Assembly (NCBI RefSeq): GCF_040717535.1
Contig: NZ_JBFEFI010000002.1
Location: 682,001 to 746,000, forward strand
Direction: 5' to 3'
DNA length: 64,000 nucleotides
Origin: Thalassoglobus sp. JC818
Lineage (GTDB): Bacteria > Planctomycetota > Planctomycetia > Planctomycetales > Planctomycetaceae
Both the position numbers and the translations under genes were made by a program. This document shows positions 10,024 through 19,190 of the stretch, one piece after another (positions within the stretch are counted from its first letter, which is position 1; the number at the start of each line of letters is the position of its first letter). The notes below the pieces were generated by a model. It searched no databases. It saw nothing but the letters and a program-made list of their open reading frames with translations, and had not been told where the DNA came from.

Positions 10024-10536
10024 CTATTTGATCGAAGCAGTTGGAACCACCCAGACTTTCACTTCCGTGTTGATCTGTTTGTCGAGTTCGATCGGAATGG
10101 TGTACATCCCGAGGCCTTTGATCGGTCCGTCCATGCGGATGTGGCTGGCATCGACTGGATAGCCTGCGTTCTGCAGTGACTTCGCGATATCGGCAGCCAC
10201 GATCGATCCGTAAAGCTGACCTTCTTCGGTGGCGTTCGCTTCCAGCGTGACGCTGTAGTCTTTGATTTTGTCAGCGATCGCTTTGGTCTGCTTACGACGA
10301 GCGACCATCAGCTCTTCTTGACGCTTGCGATGGCTTTCGACCATCTGCTTGTTCGCATCTGTCGCGACAGTTGCCAGTCCCATGGGGACGAGGTAGTTGC
10401 GAGCGTATCCGGGTTTAACACGGACAATCTGTCCCTGTTCGCCGAGATTGTCGACATCTTCTGCCAACAGAAGTTCGATGCCACCGTTGCGATCTTTGGA
10501 ACGAATTCGCTGTCCACGTTTGCGCTTAACGACCAT
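10024..10536 (-). CDS. rplI: 50S ribosomal protein L9
   Basis: Binds 23S rRNA near the base of the L1 stalk. It shows the L9 signature IELLLAEDVDNLGEQGQIVRV and then KPGYARNYLVPMGLA. The long connecting helix KQMVESHRKRQEELMVARRK and the C-terminal domain (GQLYGSIVAADIA) follow. The ATG at 10536, with GAGGAG 10 nt upstream, is preferred over the in-frame codon at 10554. The protein has 170 aa, with an Arg/Lys-rich N-terminal extension of about 15 residues before the usual start. It belongs to the rpsF-ssb-rplI operon. Confidence 0.95.
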   Translation of the reverse strand: MVVKRKRGQRIRSKDRNGGIELLLAEDVDNLGEQGQIVRVKPGYARNYLVPMGLATVATDANKQMVESHRKRQEELMVARRKQTKAIADKIKDYSVTLEANATEEGQLYGSIVAADIAKSLQNAGYPVDASHIRMDGPIKGLGMYTIPIELDKQINTEVKVWVVPTASIK

Positions 10537-10628
10537 TACCTGTGTACTCCTCAATCCTCTCGTGTGACCGCTGATCGTAGTTGATTGTCACAACGTCTTG
10601 ATTCTAAAGCGTCGCTGCTCACGACAAA

Positions 10629-11114
10629 CTAAAATGGAACATCATCATCTGAGAATCCGGACCCTGACGAAGAGGAGTCGGAATCGTAGAACGAATCGAC
10701 AGAACTGGATGAGGACTGGGAATCGTAGTTGGATGAGCCGCGACCTCCTCCTCCGCCGCCCCCACCAGGACCCGATCCTCCACCGCCGAGCATCGTCATG
10801 TTTTCACCGACGACTCGTAGTTTGGACCGTTTCTTACCTGATTCTTTGTCTTCCCAGGAGTCGAGTTGTAGTCGTCCCTCAATCAGGACAGAACGTCCTT
10901 TCCCGAGGTATTCTCCGGCGACTTCCGCCTGGCGTCCCCACAAGGTGACGTCAACGAAAGTTGTTTCTTCACGCTTCTGATTCTGCTGCTTATCGTACCA
11001 GGTGCGATTCACAGCCAGACCGATTTCAGCCACTGCTGTTCCGCCGGTTGTGTACTTCACCTGTGGATCACGTGTCAGATTTCCAACAAGAATCACTTTG
11101 TTGAAGCTGGCCAT
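10629..11114 (-). CDS. ssb: Single-stranded DNA-binding protein
   Basis: Coats single-stranded DNA in replication and repair. The OB fold starts MASFNKVILVGNLTRDPQVK and includes TTFVDVTLWGRQAEVAGEYL and GRSVLIEGRLQLDSWED. A Gly- then Ser/Asp-rich disordered linker (about residues 110-155) leads to the acidic partner-binding tip DDDVPF. It has 161 aa. It sits between rpsF and rplI in one operon; unlike in many bacteria, no rpsR gene lies here. Confidence 0.97.
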   Translation of the reverse strand: MASFNKVILVGNLTRDPQVKYTTGGTAVAEIGLAVNRTWYDKQQNQKREETTFVDVTLWGRQAEVAGEYLGKGRSVLIEGRLQLDSWEDKESGKKRSKLRVVGENMTMLGGGGSGPGGGGGGGGRGSSNYDSQSSSSSVDSFYDSDSSSSGSGFSDDDVPF

Positions 11115-11153
11115 CGAATCCTCCTCATGTCTTCGAAATTGCAGGGTGCAGGT

Positions 11154-11537
11154 CTACGATGCACTCGCTTCTGCAGGTTCACCCTCGGCTTCTTCTCCCT
11201 GTTCCTCATGTGACGCAAATTGTTGAGTCAGCAGTTCGAACAGTTTCTCTTCGTGCTCGAGGATCAGGTGGCGAATCACAAGATCGCTCAGCTTGCAGAT
11301 TCGGTTGAGTGTCTCAACCTGGCTGCCGTCCATCGTGAAGTATGTCAGCAGGTGCAGGCCTTTGCGGTGCCCATCGATCTCGTAAGCGAGCTTGCCTTCT
11401 TGCCAGGGAGAGATTGTCACAATCTCTGCTTCACAGCGTTCCAGGATTTCACGAACTCCGTTCTCAGTTCCTTCAGGATCCTGAGCAAAACGTCCGCTGT
11501 CCAGTAGAAACATGCACTCGTAGCGTTGCTGTGCCAA
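11154..11537 (-). CDS. rpsF: 30S ribosomal protein S6
   Basis: Ribosomal protein of the 30S platform. The N-terminal YECMFLLDSGRFAQ, the central QEGKLAYEIDGHRKGLHLLTYF and the LSDLVIRHLIL segment are typical of S6. The acidic tail (EEQGEEAEGEPAEASAS) is a common extension. It is the first gene of the rpsF-ssb-rplI operon, and ssb follows about 40 nt downstream. The region between its start and pth shows no terminator. Confidence 0.95.
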   Translation of the reverse strand: MAQQRYECMFLLDSGRFAQDPEGTENGVREILERCEAEIVTISPWQEGKLAYEIDGHRKGLHLLTYFTMDGSQVETLNRICKLSDLVIRHLILEHEEKLFELLTQQFASHEEQGEEAEGEPAEASAS

Positions 11538-11733
11538 TGTTGTCCCCTTGAAATTTTGTGTTGTGTTCTTCGTTGGAAATTGAGTTTTTATTGCCGTGAT
11601 GAGATCAAATTCTCAATGATCGCTCGCACGCCACAAAGTAATCGTGAGAGGGGATCGGCGATGTCATTCTCTGTCTGGTTGTCACCGTCTGATGGCGGCA
11701 AGTCTGGCAGTTTAACAACTTTCGTTCAGCCCG

Positions 11734-12333
11734 TCATTCATCCTTCTGGCTGGACTGATTGAATGCATTCATGGCTGCATCCGCACCTTGTAATGCCCAG
11801 GTTTCCATGGCGGAAACGGATCTCGCAAGGCACTCTTCCATGTCTGGAATTTCCGATTTCGCGAATCTTTGAAGGACAAAGTTCGCCCCGCTGATCCCTT
11901 GCGGAGGACGACCAATTCCGATTCGAAGTCGTGCAAACTCATTCGAGCCGAGTTGGTCTATCGTGTTCTGGAGTCCTTTTTGTCCCCCAGCGGAACCCGA
12001 CGCTCGAATCCGCAAGCGACCGGTCTCCAAATTCATGTCGTCATGAACGAGCAAAAGGTCCGAGAGATCGACTTGAAAAAAATCGACGATCTTTCGAACA
12101 CTTCGCCCAGATAAATTCATGTAAGTTTGAGGAGCGGCGAGAAAAACTCGTTCTGTTCCAGCGAGAACTTCCGCCGTTTCCGCGTCAAACTTTGTCTTCC
12201 AGTTGGTCTCCCCGAATCGACCTGCGAATGCAATGAGTGCTTCGAAGCCGATATTGTGACGAGTTCCAACGTATTTCTTACCTGGATTTCCTAGGCCGAC
12301 GATGACTTTCACGGCTTCGACCTTCCAGGTCAC
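11734..12333 (-). CDS. pth: Peptidyl-tRNA hydrolase
   Basis: Releases tRNA from peptidyl-tRNA that drops off ribosomes. Family motifs are intact: KVIVGLGNPGKKYVGTRHNIGFEAL with the catalytic His, APQTYMNLSG, LLVHDDMNLETGRLRIR with the catalytic-loop Asp, and SAGGQKGLQNTI. The length of 199 aa is normal. It lies downstream of rplY on the same strand with a 90-nt gap, a pairing seen in many bacteria. Confidence 0.97.
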   Translation of the reverse strand: MTWKVEAVKVIVGLGNPGKKYVGTRHNIGFEALIAFAGRFGETNWKTKFDAETAEVLAGTERVFLAAPQTYMNLSGRSVRKIVDFFQVDLSDLLLVHDDMNLETGRLRIRASGSAGGQKGLQNTIDQLGSNEFARLRIGIGRPPQGISGANFVLQRFAKSEIPDMEECLARSVSAMETWALQGADAAMNAFNQSSQKDE

Positions 12334-12423
12334 TGTTTCGAATCGGTGATCCGAACAACACTTTTACAATCAGTTACTTTAGACCTTCGCGAGAAAGCAG
12401 TCATGCAGGCGAAGTGAAGTTGT

Positions 12424-13044
12424 TTACTCTTCGGCAGTCGCTGGAACGTCTGCTGGATCTTCCGGTGCGTCTTCTTCGACAGGTTCCACGGCTGGTGCTT
12501 CGTGAGCAATGTGGACGACGACGGAGTCTTCCGGGCTGGTGACTGTGAGGCCAGCTGGCAGTTCCGTCAATTCGTTGACGTGAAGAGAGTCACCCAGTTG
12601 CAGGTTTCCGATACGGACGGTGATTGACTCAGGGATTTCAACCGCGAGACACTCGATTTCGATGGTGTGCATCGGTTGTTCCAAGATACCCCCTTGCAGG
12701 ACGCCAGGCGACGTTCCGCGAAGAGTGACAGGAACTTCCACTTTAACACGTTCGTTCGGGTCGACTCGCAGGAAGTCGATATGCATCACGTGCTTGCTGA
12801 AGGTGTCCCATTGGATGTCTTTGATGAGAACCTTCTCGAGTGAGCCTTCGATTTCGAGATCGAAGACTTTGCTGCCGCTGTGAATCATCCCGTGGACGAT
12901 GTCCGCTTCCATTTGGACAGCTTGCGGAGTCTGTTTGTGGCCATAGACGTTCGCAGGCACAATGCCTTCGCTTCTGAGGCGGCGCGATGCTGTGGAGCCG
13001 ATGGAAGATCTGGTGGCAGCTGTTAATTTTTCGATCGTCGACAT
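12424..13044 (-). CDS. rplY: 50S ribosomal protein L25 (Ctc/TL5 form)
   Basis: Binds 5S rRNA. The N-terminal L25 domain (ATRSSIGSTASRRLRSEGIVP, VYGHKQTP) is followed by the longer TL5/Ctc C-terminal domain (VEVPVTLRGTSPGVLQGG, IPESITVRIGNLQLGDSLHV) and an acidic Pro/Ala tail. It has 206 aa. It heads the minus-strand ribosomal block. The prs gene often found upstream is absent here; a 536-nt gap without a recognisable gene follows instead. Confidence 0.95.
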   Translation of the reverse strand: MSTIEKLTAATRSSIGSTASRRLRSEGIVPANVYGHKQTPQAVQMEADIVHGMIHSGSKVFDLEIEGSLEKVLIKDIQWDTFSKHVMHIDFLRVDPNERVKVEVPVTLRGTSPGVLQGGILEQPMHTIEIECLAVEIPESITVRIGNLQLGDSLHVNELTELPAGLTVTSPEDSVVVHIAHEAPAVEPVEEDAPEDPADVPATAEE

Positions 13045-13580
13045 GACTCGCTGAAACCCAATTGCAATAAGGATGGTGGTTTATGTCAAAAAAGATGTCG
13101 CCGAGCCTAACGTCGGGGCATCCTTGCCGAGCGACTTTCATCGCTGCGGCAGATTCTCTCTGTCTCTGAATTCCGTCACTCAATATCGAGAGCCTGGGCG
13201 GCTCAAGCTGACTGGCTCCCGAACTCTCACCAGGAGAGCAGTGGAAATTGCTTCGATGCGAATCCGACAAAGAGATGTCAGTCAATATTCTTTGCGTGGT
13301 GAACTTCTGGGCTGTTCCAGTGATTAAACCACTAAGATTGAACCACTGAAAACGGCAGATTCCCTGATCCATTTATGCGAGAGAGTGTCAGTACAGCCTC
13401 ACCGGCATCTTCAGCATGGATTTCAGGTGAAACGTGATGTTACCATATTGCTGCGTCAGCAAATTGTGGCCAGACGTTCACACGGATTTTCCAAGATGTA
13501 TGGAAAGTCCCGCACGTTAATGGCTTTGGTCTCTTATTTCAAGACTCCAGTGAGATCCTTTTTGAAAGGCAGAAAAGCTC
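13045..13580. other. Intergenic gap without recognisable gene
   Basis: This 536-nt divergent gap between rplY and cutA has only short ORFs with unconvincing composition. I see no tRNA, no long repeat and no clear terminator. It should hold the promoter of the minus-strand ribosomal block and that of cutA. Confidence 0.5.
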
Positions 13581-13901
13581 GTGACTGCTGTGCTGGTCTA
13601 CGTTACGACGTCGTCTCGCGAGGAAGCTCTTTCAATTGCGCAAGTCGCTGTTGAAGAAGGTCTTGCGGCGTGCGGAAATGTCATACCGGGAGCCGTTTCG
13701 GTGTACAAGTGGGAAGGCGCAGTTCAGGTTGATGACGAAGTCTTGTTGCTCCTGAAAACGTCTGATTCCAAGGTTCCCCAATTGAGTTCCAGAGTCCGGG
13801 AACTGCACTCGTACGATCTTCCCTGCATCGTGGCTTATTCTGCGGTGGGAGGAGATCCGGAATATCTGAAGTGGATCGAAGATCAAGTTGACGGCGGTTG
13901 A
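13581..13901 (+). CDS. cutA: Divalent-cation tolerance protein CutA
   Basis: Small trimeric ferredoxin-like protein linked to copper/divalent-metal tolerance; its exact role is unsettled. It shows the CutA1 pattern LVYVTTSSREEALSIAQ, then LAACGNVIPGAVSVYKWEG, DDEVLLLLKTSDSKV and ELHSYDLPCIVAYSAVGG. It starts with GTG after GAAAGGCAG, giving 106 aa. Confidence 0.93.
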   Translation: MTAVLVYVTTSSREEALSIAQVAVEEGLAACGNVIPGAVSVYKWEGAVQVDDEVLLLLKTSDSKVPQLSSRVRELHSYDLPCIVAYSAVGGDPEYLKWIEDQVDGG

Positions 13902-14104
13902 GGGTCTCAAATCGTGGTCTGGGTCTCGTCAAAATTCACTTATCTGACCCTTCCCGGATTTTGACCGTACCTCTCGAACCTGATAGCTTTGTCGGGTGAA
14001 GAATGTGTCGTTGAGCGTTCGTCGTCCCTTCCATTGATTTAATCGGAGACAGGGTTTCGGACGCAAGGTTGTGTTGTGAAGCCGACAGGATGGGATCTCT
14101 CCGT

Positions 14105-14863
14105 ATGGATACAGACTACGAAAACACTCTCGACGAGAACGCCGAACCGGTTCGAGAACTGACAAAGGGGCAACGACGCGTCCTGGGAGTTCTGGTCGAG
14201 AAAGCACTGACGACGCCGGATCAGTATCCACTGACTTTGAAAGCTGCAACCAGTGGAGCGAATCAGAAGAGCAACCGCGATCCGGTGACGAACTACTCCG
14301 AAAACGCTGTCTGGGATTTGCTCGATCAACTTCGCGAACTCGGTCTAATTGCAGTGGTGCATACCGAGTCGGGTCGGACGGAACGGTTTCGACACTATGT
14401 TCGCAAGCGGTATCCGTTCACCGAACCGCAACTGGCGATCATGACCGAGCTTATGCTCCGCGGAAAGCAACAGCTCGGTGAACTTCGCTCAAGAGCCAGT
14501 AGAATGGTCAGTATCGAGTCCCTCGATCAGCTTCGAAGTGAATTGACGAGCCTCGTTGAACAGGGATATGTCCGCTCGAATGGACCGCTCGAACGGCGTG
14601 GAATCGAAGTCGACCACAACCTCTACCCCGCTTCAGAACAAGCTCCGACTTTTGAGGCTTCCGCTCCAGAGACAGTAGAGACTTCCGCTTCGCCTGCTGC
14701 ATCTGCAATGCCTCGTCGATCGGAAAACGTGGCTTCGGGACCTGAAACAGTCGCTCTGCAAGCCACTGTAGAGTCGCTGAAGAGCGAAGTCGAAGAACTG
14801 AAAGCGTCGATGGAAATTGTGCAGGATGAACTCGCCCAGTTGCGAAACGCCTTGGGAGTTTGA
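14105..14863 (+). CDS. YceH-family (DUF480) winged-helix protein
   Basis: A 252-aa member of the YceH/DUF480 family, which has two winged-helix domains and no settled function. The match covers [19 protein letters not shown], then [20 protein letters not shown] and the second domain ([26 protein letters not shown]). The C-terminus adds a Ser/Pro/Ala linker and a coiled coil ([19 protein letters not shown]). The start is uncertain: in-frame ATGs lie at 14090 and 14105, neither with a strong ribosome site. Confidence 0.88.
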   Translation: MDTDYENTLDENAEPVRELTKGQRRVLGVLVEKALTTPDQYPLTLKAATSGANQKSNRDPVTNYSENAVWDLLDQLRELGLIAVVHTESGRTERFRHYVRKRYPFTEPQLAIMTELMLRGKQQLGELRSRASRMVSIESLDQLRSELTSLVEQGYVRSNGPLERRGIEVDHNLYPASEQAPTFEASAPETVETSASPAASAMPRRSENVASGPETVALQATVESLKSEVEELKASMEIVQDELAQLRNALGV

Positions 14864-14945
14864 TTTGCTTCAAAATCACAGAATTGCAACTTTGAGGAAA
14901 CGCCCGAGCTTCCTATTTCGGCGAGGTCCAAGTTGCGATTCTGTC

Positions 14946-17900
14946 GTGAGTTTGCACGCTCTGCGATCATTTGTCTTGTTGCTTCCGTTGTTGAGTCTTG
15001 CTGTATTCGCAACGAATGTTGGGGCTCAAGTCCCAACGAATCAGAATGCAGAAGTTGAGAAGCTCGCTGACGATGAGGATGTGAACCTTTCCTTCTCAGC
15101 GGTGATCCCGCGTGATCGGGATCTCGAGCGGCTTTTCGGTCAAGTGAGAAGTTCGATTCAGGCTGGGGATTATCCGTCGGCTGCATCGGTCCTGGCCTCC
15201 GTTCTTCAACGTGAACAATCCGCAGTCGTTTTGAGCAATGGAGTTCTCAAAGACTCAAGTTTATCTGCGCTGCAGCTTCTCAAATCGTCTCCGTCGGAAG
15301 TTCTGGAATCGTATCGAAGGATTGCGGGGCCGACAGCAGATGCTGCATTGAAGTCCGCCCGGACAAAGTCGGACATCACCGAATTAAGATCCGTGCTCGT
15401 TCGATTTCCGCAGACAGCTGCTTGCGACGCAGCAGTTCGAGAAGTTGCTGCCGTGATGTTCGATCAGGGAGATTTCTTCGCAGCGAGCACCGTTCTGACG
15501 GAAGCAGTCAGTTCAGGCCGAGCTTCGAGTTCACTGATACGACTCAGTGATGCAATGATCCAACGGCTTGCAGCTGCTTCAAGCGATGGTCGATCCGATC
15601 GCGAACTGAGTGGCGAGGGCTCTGGGATTTCGGTGCCAGTGGTTTCTGCTCCAGTTTGGGAACTTCCGCTCGAGCACTCTCAAGCTGTGAAAGATGTCGA
15701 AAGGTTCGGGCTGCGAGACTTGCGGGAAAACGGTTTGACGCCAATGGCTTCCTGGCGGGCAGCGTTTGCTGAGAACCTGATGGTCGTGTCAGTTCCTTCA
15801 GGTTTGATTGGCATCGATACAGAAGATGGAAGCGTTATCTGGACACGGGAGTCCGAAACATTCTCGGCGCGGCCGTTTCTCGAAGAACAAACAGGACTCC
15901 GAAATCAGCGGTCGGATACACTCGTGCGAAGTGTCCTGAGTCGTTTGTTTGGTGAGTCGCTCTTTTCACATCTGCTCGTCGACGGTGAGAGCTTATTCTG
16001 TGTCGAAGCAGTTCCGTTGGAAGCTTCTTCTCGTCCCGGTCAAAGTGATGAGGGGCGTTTTCAAATCTCGAATCTCGACGTCCATACCGGTGAAGAGAAT
16101 TGGGTGAATCGAGAGTTGTTCACCGATCTGGACTACGCTTGCAGCCCGCCCGTCGTTTTCGGGGAATCCATTCTTGTTCTGATTGAGCGAAGCGAGGAAT
16201 CGTCTTTCGTGTTAGTTGCTCTCGATAAGCAAACTGGCGAACTGCAGCGGAGTCTCACGCTGTGCAAGCCGATGAGGCCGATCGACTTATCCGCCATGGA
16301 GAGCGGGGCAGTGCATCGCAAGAATGACGAGGACTGGCGACGTCAGAATCTGGCTTGTCCGATTGTGATTCGCGGGGCGACAGCATTCTGCCCAACCGGG
16401 GCGGGGGCTCTGGTCGCTGTGAATCTGGCCAACTGGAACGTCGACTGGATGTATCGATATCCGCGGTCGGATGTTCCTTCGATTGGGCCCGATTTCTATG
16501 GTCCTGAGTTTGGGCTGACCGGGTTCCAGTGGTGGGCCGGATGGCAACAAGTTCAGGTAGTCACGGATGCAAACTCGCTCATTCTTTGCAGCCCAGAATC
16601 GGAATTGTTGCATTGCTTGAATCCGAACTCAGGAGAGCAGCGGTGGTCGAGTCCGCGTGGTGACGGTTTGTATGTCGCTGACGTCGGCGACGATTCCGGT
16701 GTGGTCGTCATCGGGAAAGACTCAGCTCGATGTTATGACACCGAGACAGGTCACCTTTCGTGGGATTCGTCGATGGGATTCCCGGCTGGGTTCGGAATTC
16801 GTGATCAGGAATTCCTACTGGTGCCGGATAGTTCATTGGGCTGGACTCGGATCAAGAGACGAACCGGTGAGCAAGCGACGTCGGCATTGAACTGGTCAGC
16901 TCCACTCATTTCGAAGACTCACGCATCGGCTCCCAAGCTGCGGAACTTCTTTCAAGATGGCGAATCCGTTTACGAGATTTCATTCGATCGAATTGCCAAG
17001 TTTCAATCCGCCGAGGGCTTCGAGCAAGAGCAGTCTTTTCCGACTGAGAACACCGGGATCGATCAGGCTCTCCTCGCACTCGAGTTAGGAGAATATGATC
17101 GGATGGGTTCACTACTGAGCGAAGAGCTGCACGCTTCCGATCTTGATGATGACAAATTGGGGCTGCTGATTCAGCATCTTCAGAGGGTCTCCATTGAAAG
17201 CCAGAACGAGGAACTTAGAACTGCTGCCCGCGATCAACTTCGCTCATCTAACCTTCCGATGGATTTGCGGGCGGCCTGCTTTGCGACAGAGTTGACGGAA
17301 CTGCTGCGAAGGAGTGACTGGTCGCAGCTCGAATCGCTCTTGATAGAGACTCTCTCTGGAGAACTTCCAACGAAAGGGTATTGGCAGGCGAAAAACCGGC
17401 GTGTGCGTGTTGATCGTTGGTTTGCTGGTCAGCTGCTGACTTTGGCTCATCGTTTGTCTTCTGACGATCGAACTCAGCTCGATCAACTGATGAAGTCGGT
17501 CGTGACAACTTTGCAGTTCGATGATCCGGAACAAAGCCGAAAGCTTCAGCGAATTCTAGCTAGAACACCGTGGTTGGATCTGGTCGATTCGGAAAGCATT
17601 CTGGAGCGACAACTGCTGGAAAATTCGATCGAAGAACGGTTGCTTCAGCTTGAGTTTGAGGCATGTACCGTCGAAGCGACGGATTCTGAAGAAAGTGAGC
17701 CTTCGGATACGTGGCCGTTACGTTCTCCTCGAAAAAGGATTCAAGCTTCGGGTAGAAGTCTCGTCAATTTTCTGCCGATTACCGTTTCGGATGCGTGTGG
17801 GCGCGTGGCGACGGACTGGAACGTCTGGATCGATGTGCCCGGGCATCGCGGATTGCAGTTCTCGGGGAGTCAGTGGTCGCGTCCCTGGAACGCCTATCTG

Positions 17901-19190
17901 CCGCCAACTGTTCGAGGTTTGCGATACGAACCAGGACTTGTACGGGCGTGGGCGCTGGGAAAACTTCTTGTCATGCAGGTTGGCAGCGAGGTCATGGGGT
18001 TTTCCCCGTTTGATGCTCAGGGAAATCCGAACTCGCGTCAGTTGTGGCCACTTGGCGGACAAACGATTGATACGCTCGGTGATCGATCGAATTATCTGCT
18101 CTCATTCGTGACGCATCCCATGGAATCGACATCGGGATTTCCATCGCCGACTGACGAACGATTGAACGAATTCGGGCATCAGGCTGCCAGTGTTGGTCCG
18201 GTCAGACCGGGGTACTTCTGCATTCAACAAAAGGGCATGCTAGTTGCATTTGATCCATTGACCGGCGAAGAACTTTGGCGGCGTTATGATCTTCCGAAGC
18301 GGGCAAAATGTGTCGGCGACGATCAGTGGGTGATTGTCCGAAGTCCCTCGGAAAAGAAGCTCCAAATTCTCTCAGCGATCGACGGAAGTCAGGTTGGAGA
18401 AAAACTCCTCAAATCTGATGACGTGACTCCGCTGTATGGTCTCGGGAGATTCGAACTTCAGCAGCGAGATATTGCTTCGAGTGAAGGGCGTCAGTTGGAA
18501 TTACGCTGGATGGACCTGGCGACTGATGAGCCGGTGTGGGTCAAGCAGTTTCCAACGTCTTCAATTCCTTTTGAGTTCGATCGCGACCGATTTGGAGTCC
18601 TCGGTGAAGAGGGGCAAGTCGAAATCTTTAACGTGGAGACGGGTGAGTTGTTCTTTGCTGAGGAGATTGACGAGCTCGCAGATCGAGATATCGAGCGAAT
18701 TGTCTGCAGCGTCGGTCAGAATGATTGTCTCGTGATTTTCTCCGAAGCAGTCAGTGATCCTAGTTTGGTGAATGCACCACAAACGAGAAAAGGTTTTCGT
18801 AAAGAGTTGGTCAACGGGATTGCGATTCTGTTTGAACGGCAAGACGGCCAACCTGCATGGATTCGTCCGCTTGAAAACACGGTGTTTCCTCTCGATCAGC
18901 CTGTCGACTTACCGGTGTTTGTCACGGCAGAATCACGATTTCCCGAGGACGCGATGGACCAGCAGGTCCCAATGAGTCGCGTCTGTGTTTACGATCGCCG
19001 CTCCGGGGAGTTGCTTCATACCGATGAGAGTTTGAATCCGGTTCCTTCTTACCATCTGTCTGGTAATCTTGAGGCAGAAGAAGTTGTCTTACGAACACGC
19101 ACATCCGCCGTCGCTCTGGACTATTCGAATCCTGAAGAGTCTCAGGATGCGACGTCTTCAAATCCCAACACGGAGTCTCCTAATGAATGA
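14946..19190 (+). CDS. Very large secreted PQQ-type beta-propeller protein
   Basis: An exported protein of about 1414 aa. A GTG start at 14946 puts a classical signal peptide first (SFVLLLPLLSLAVFATNVGA); the frame is open further upstream into the preceding gene. An alpha-helical segment (SSIQAGDYPSAASVLASVLQ) is followed by blocks resembling PQQ/BamB propeller blades: GLIGIDTEDGSVIW, LVAVNLANWNVDWMY, ELLHCLNPNSGEQRWS and LVAFDPLTGEELWRR. A helical middle part (about residues 720-960) separates two propeller-like regions. The role is unknown; scaffold or envelope protein is an inference. The stop overlaps the next start by 8 nt, so the two genes are coupled. Confidence 0.8.
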   Translation: MSLHALRSFVLLLPLLSLAVFATNVGAQVPTNQNAEVEKLADDEDVNLSFSAVIPRDRDLERLFGQVRSSIQAGDYPSAASVLASVLQREQSAVVLSNGVLKDSSLSALQLLKSSPSEVLESYRRIAGPTADAALKSARTKSDITELRSVLVRFPQTAACDAAVREVAAVMFDQGDFFAASTVLTEAVSSGRASSSLIRLSDAMIQRLAAASSDGRSDRELSGEGSGISVPVVSAPVWELPLEHSQAVKDVERFGLRDLRENGLTPMASWRAAFAENLMVVSVPSGLIGIDTEDGSVIWTRESETFSARPFLEEQTGLRNQRSDTLVRSVLSRLFGESLFSHLLVDGESLFCVEAVPLEASSRPGQSDEGRFQISNLDVHTGEENWVNRELFTDLDYACSPPVVFGESILVLIERSEESSFVLVALDKQTGELQRSLTLCKPMRPIDLSAMESGAVHRKNDEDWRRQNLACPIVIRGATAFCPTGAGALVAVNLANWNVDWMYRYPRSDVPSIGPDFYGPEFGLTGFQWWAGWQQVQVVTDANSLILCSPESELLHCLNPNSGEQRWSSPRGDGLYVADVGDDSGVVVIGKDSARCYDTETGHLSWDSSMGFPAGFGIRDQEFLLVPDSSLGWTRIKRRTGEQATSALNWSAPLISKTHASAPKLRNFFQDGESVYEISFDRIAKFQSAEGFEQEQSFPTENTGIDQALLALELGEYDRMGSLLSEELHASDLDDDKLGLLIQHLQRVSIESQNEELRTAARDQLRSSNLPMDLRAACFATELTELLRRSDWSQLESLLIETLSGELPTKGYWQAKNRRVRVDRWFAGQLLTLAHRLSSDDRTQLDQLMKSVVTTLQFDDPEQSRKLQRILARTPWLDLVDSESILERQLLENSIEERLLQLEFEACTVEATDSEESEPSDTWPLRSPRKRIQASGRSLVNFLPITVSDACGRVATDWNVWIDVPGHRGLQFSGSQWSRPWNAYLPPTVRGLRYEPGLVRAWALGKLLVMQVGSEVMGFSPFDAQGNPNSRQLWPLGGQTIDTLGDRSNYLLSFVTHPMESTSGFPSPTDERLNEFGHQAASVGPVRPGYFCIQQKGMLVAFDPLTGEELWRRYDLPKRAKCVGDDQWVIVRSPSEKKLQILSAIDGSQVGEKLLKSDDVTPLYGLGRFELQQRDIASSEGRQLELRWMDLATDEPVWVKQFPTSSIPFEFDRDRFGVLGEEGQVEIFNVETGELFFAEEIDELADRDIERIVCSVGQNDCLVIFSEAVSDPSLVNAPQTRKGFRKELVNGIAILFERQDGQPAWIRPLENTVFPLDQPVDLPVFVTAESRFPEDAMDQQVPMSRVCVYDRRSGELLHTDESLNPVPSYHLSGNLEAEEVVLRTRTSAVALDYSNPEESQDATSSNPNTESPNE

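Noticed and set aside
13045-13580. A tRNA or small gene in the rplY-cutA gap
   Set aside because: No cloverleaf arms, no T-loop consensus and no ORF with convincing start or composition.
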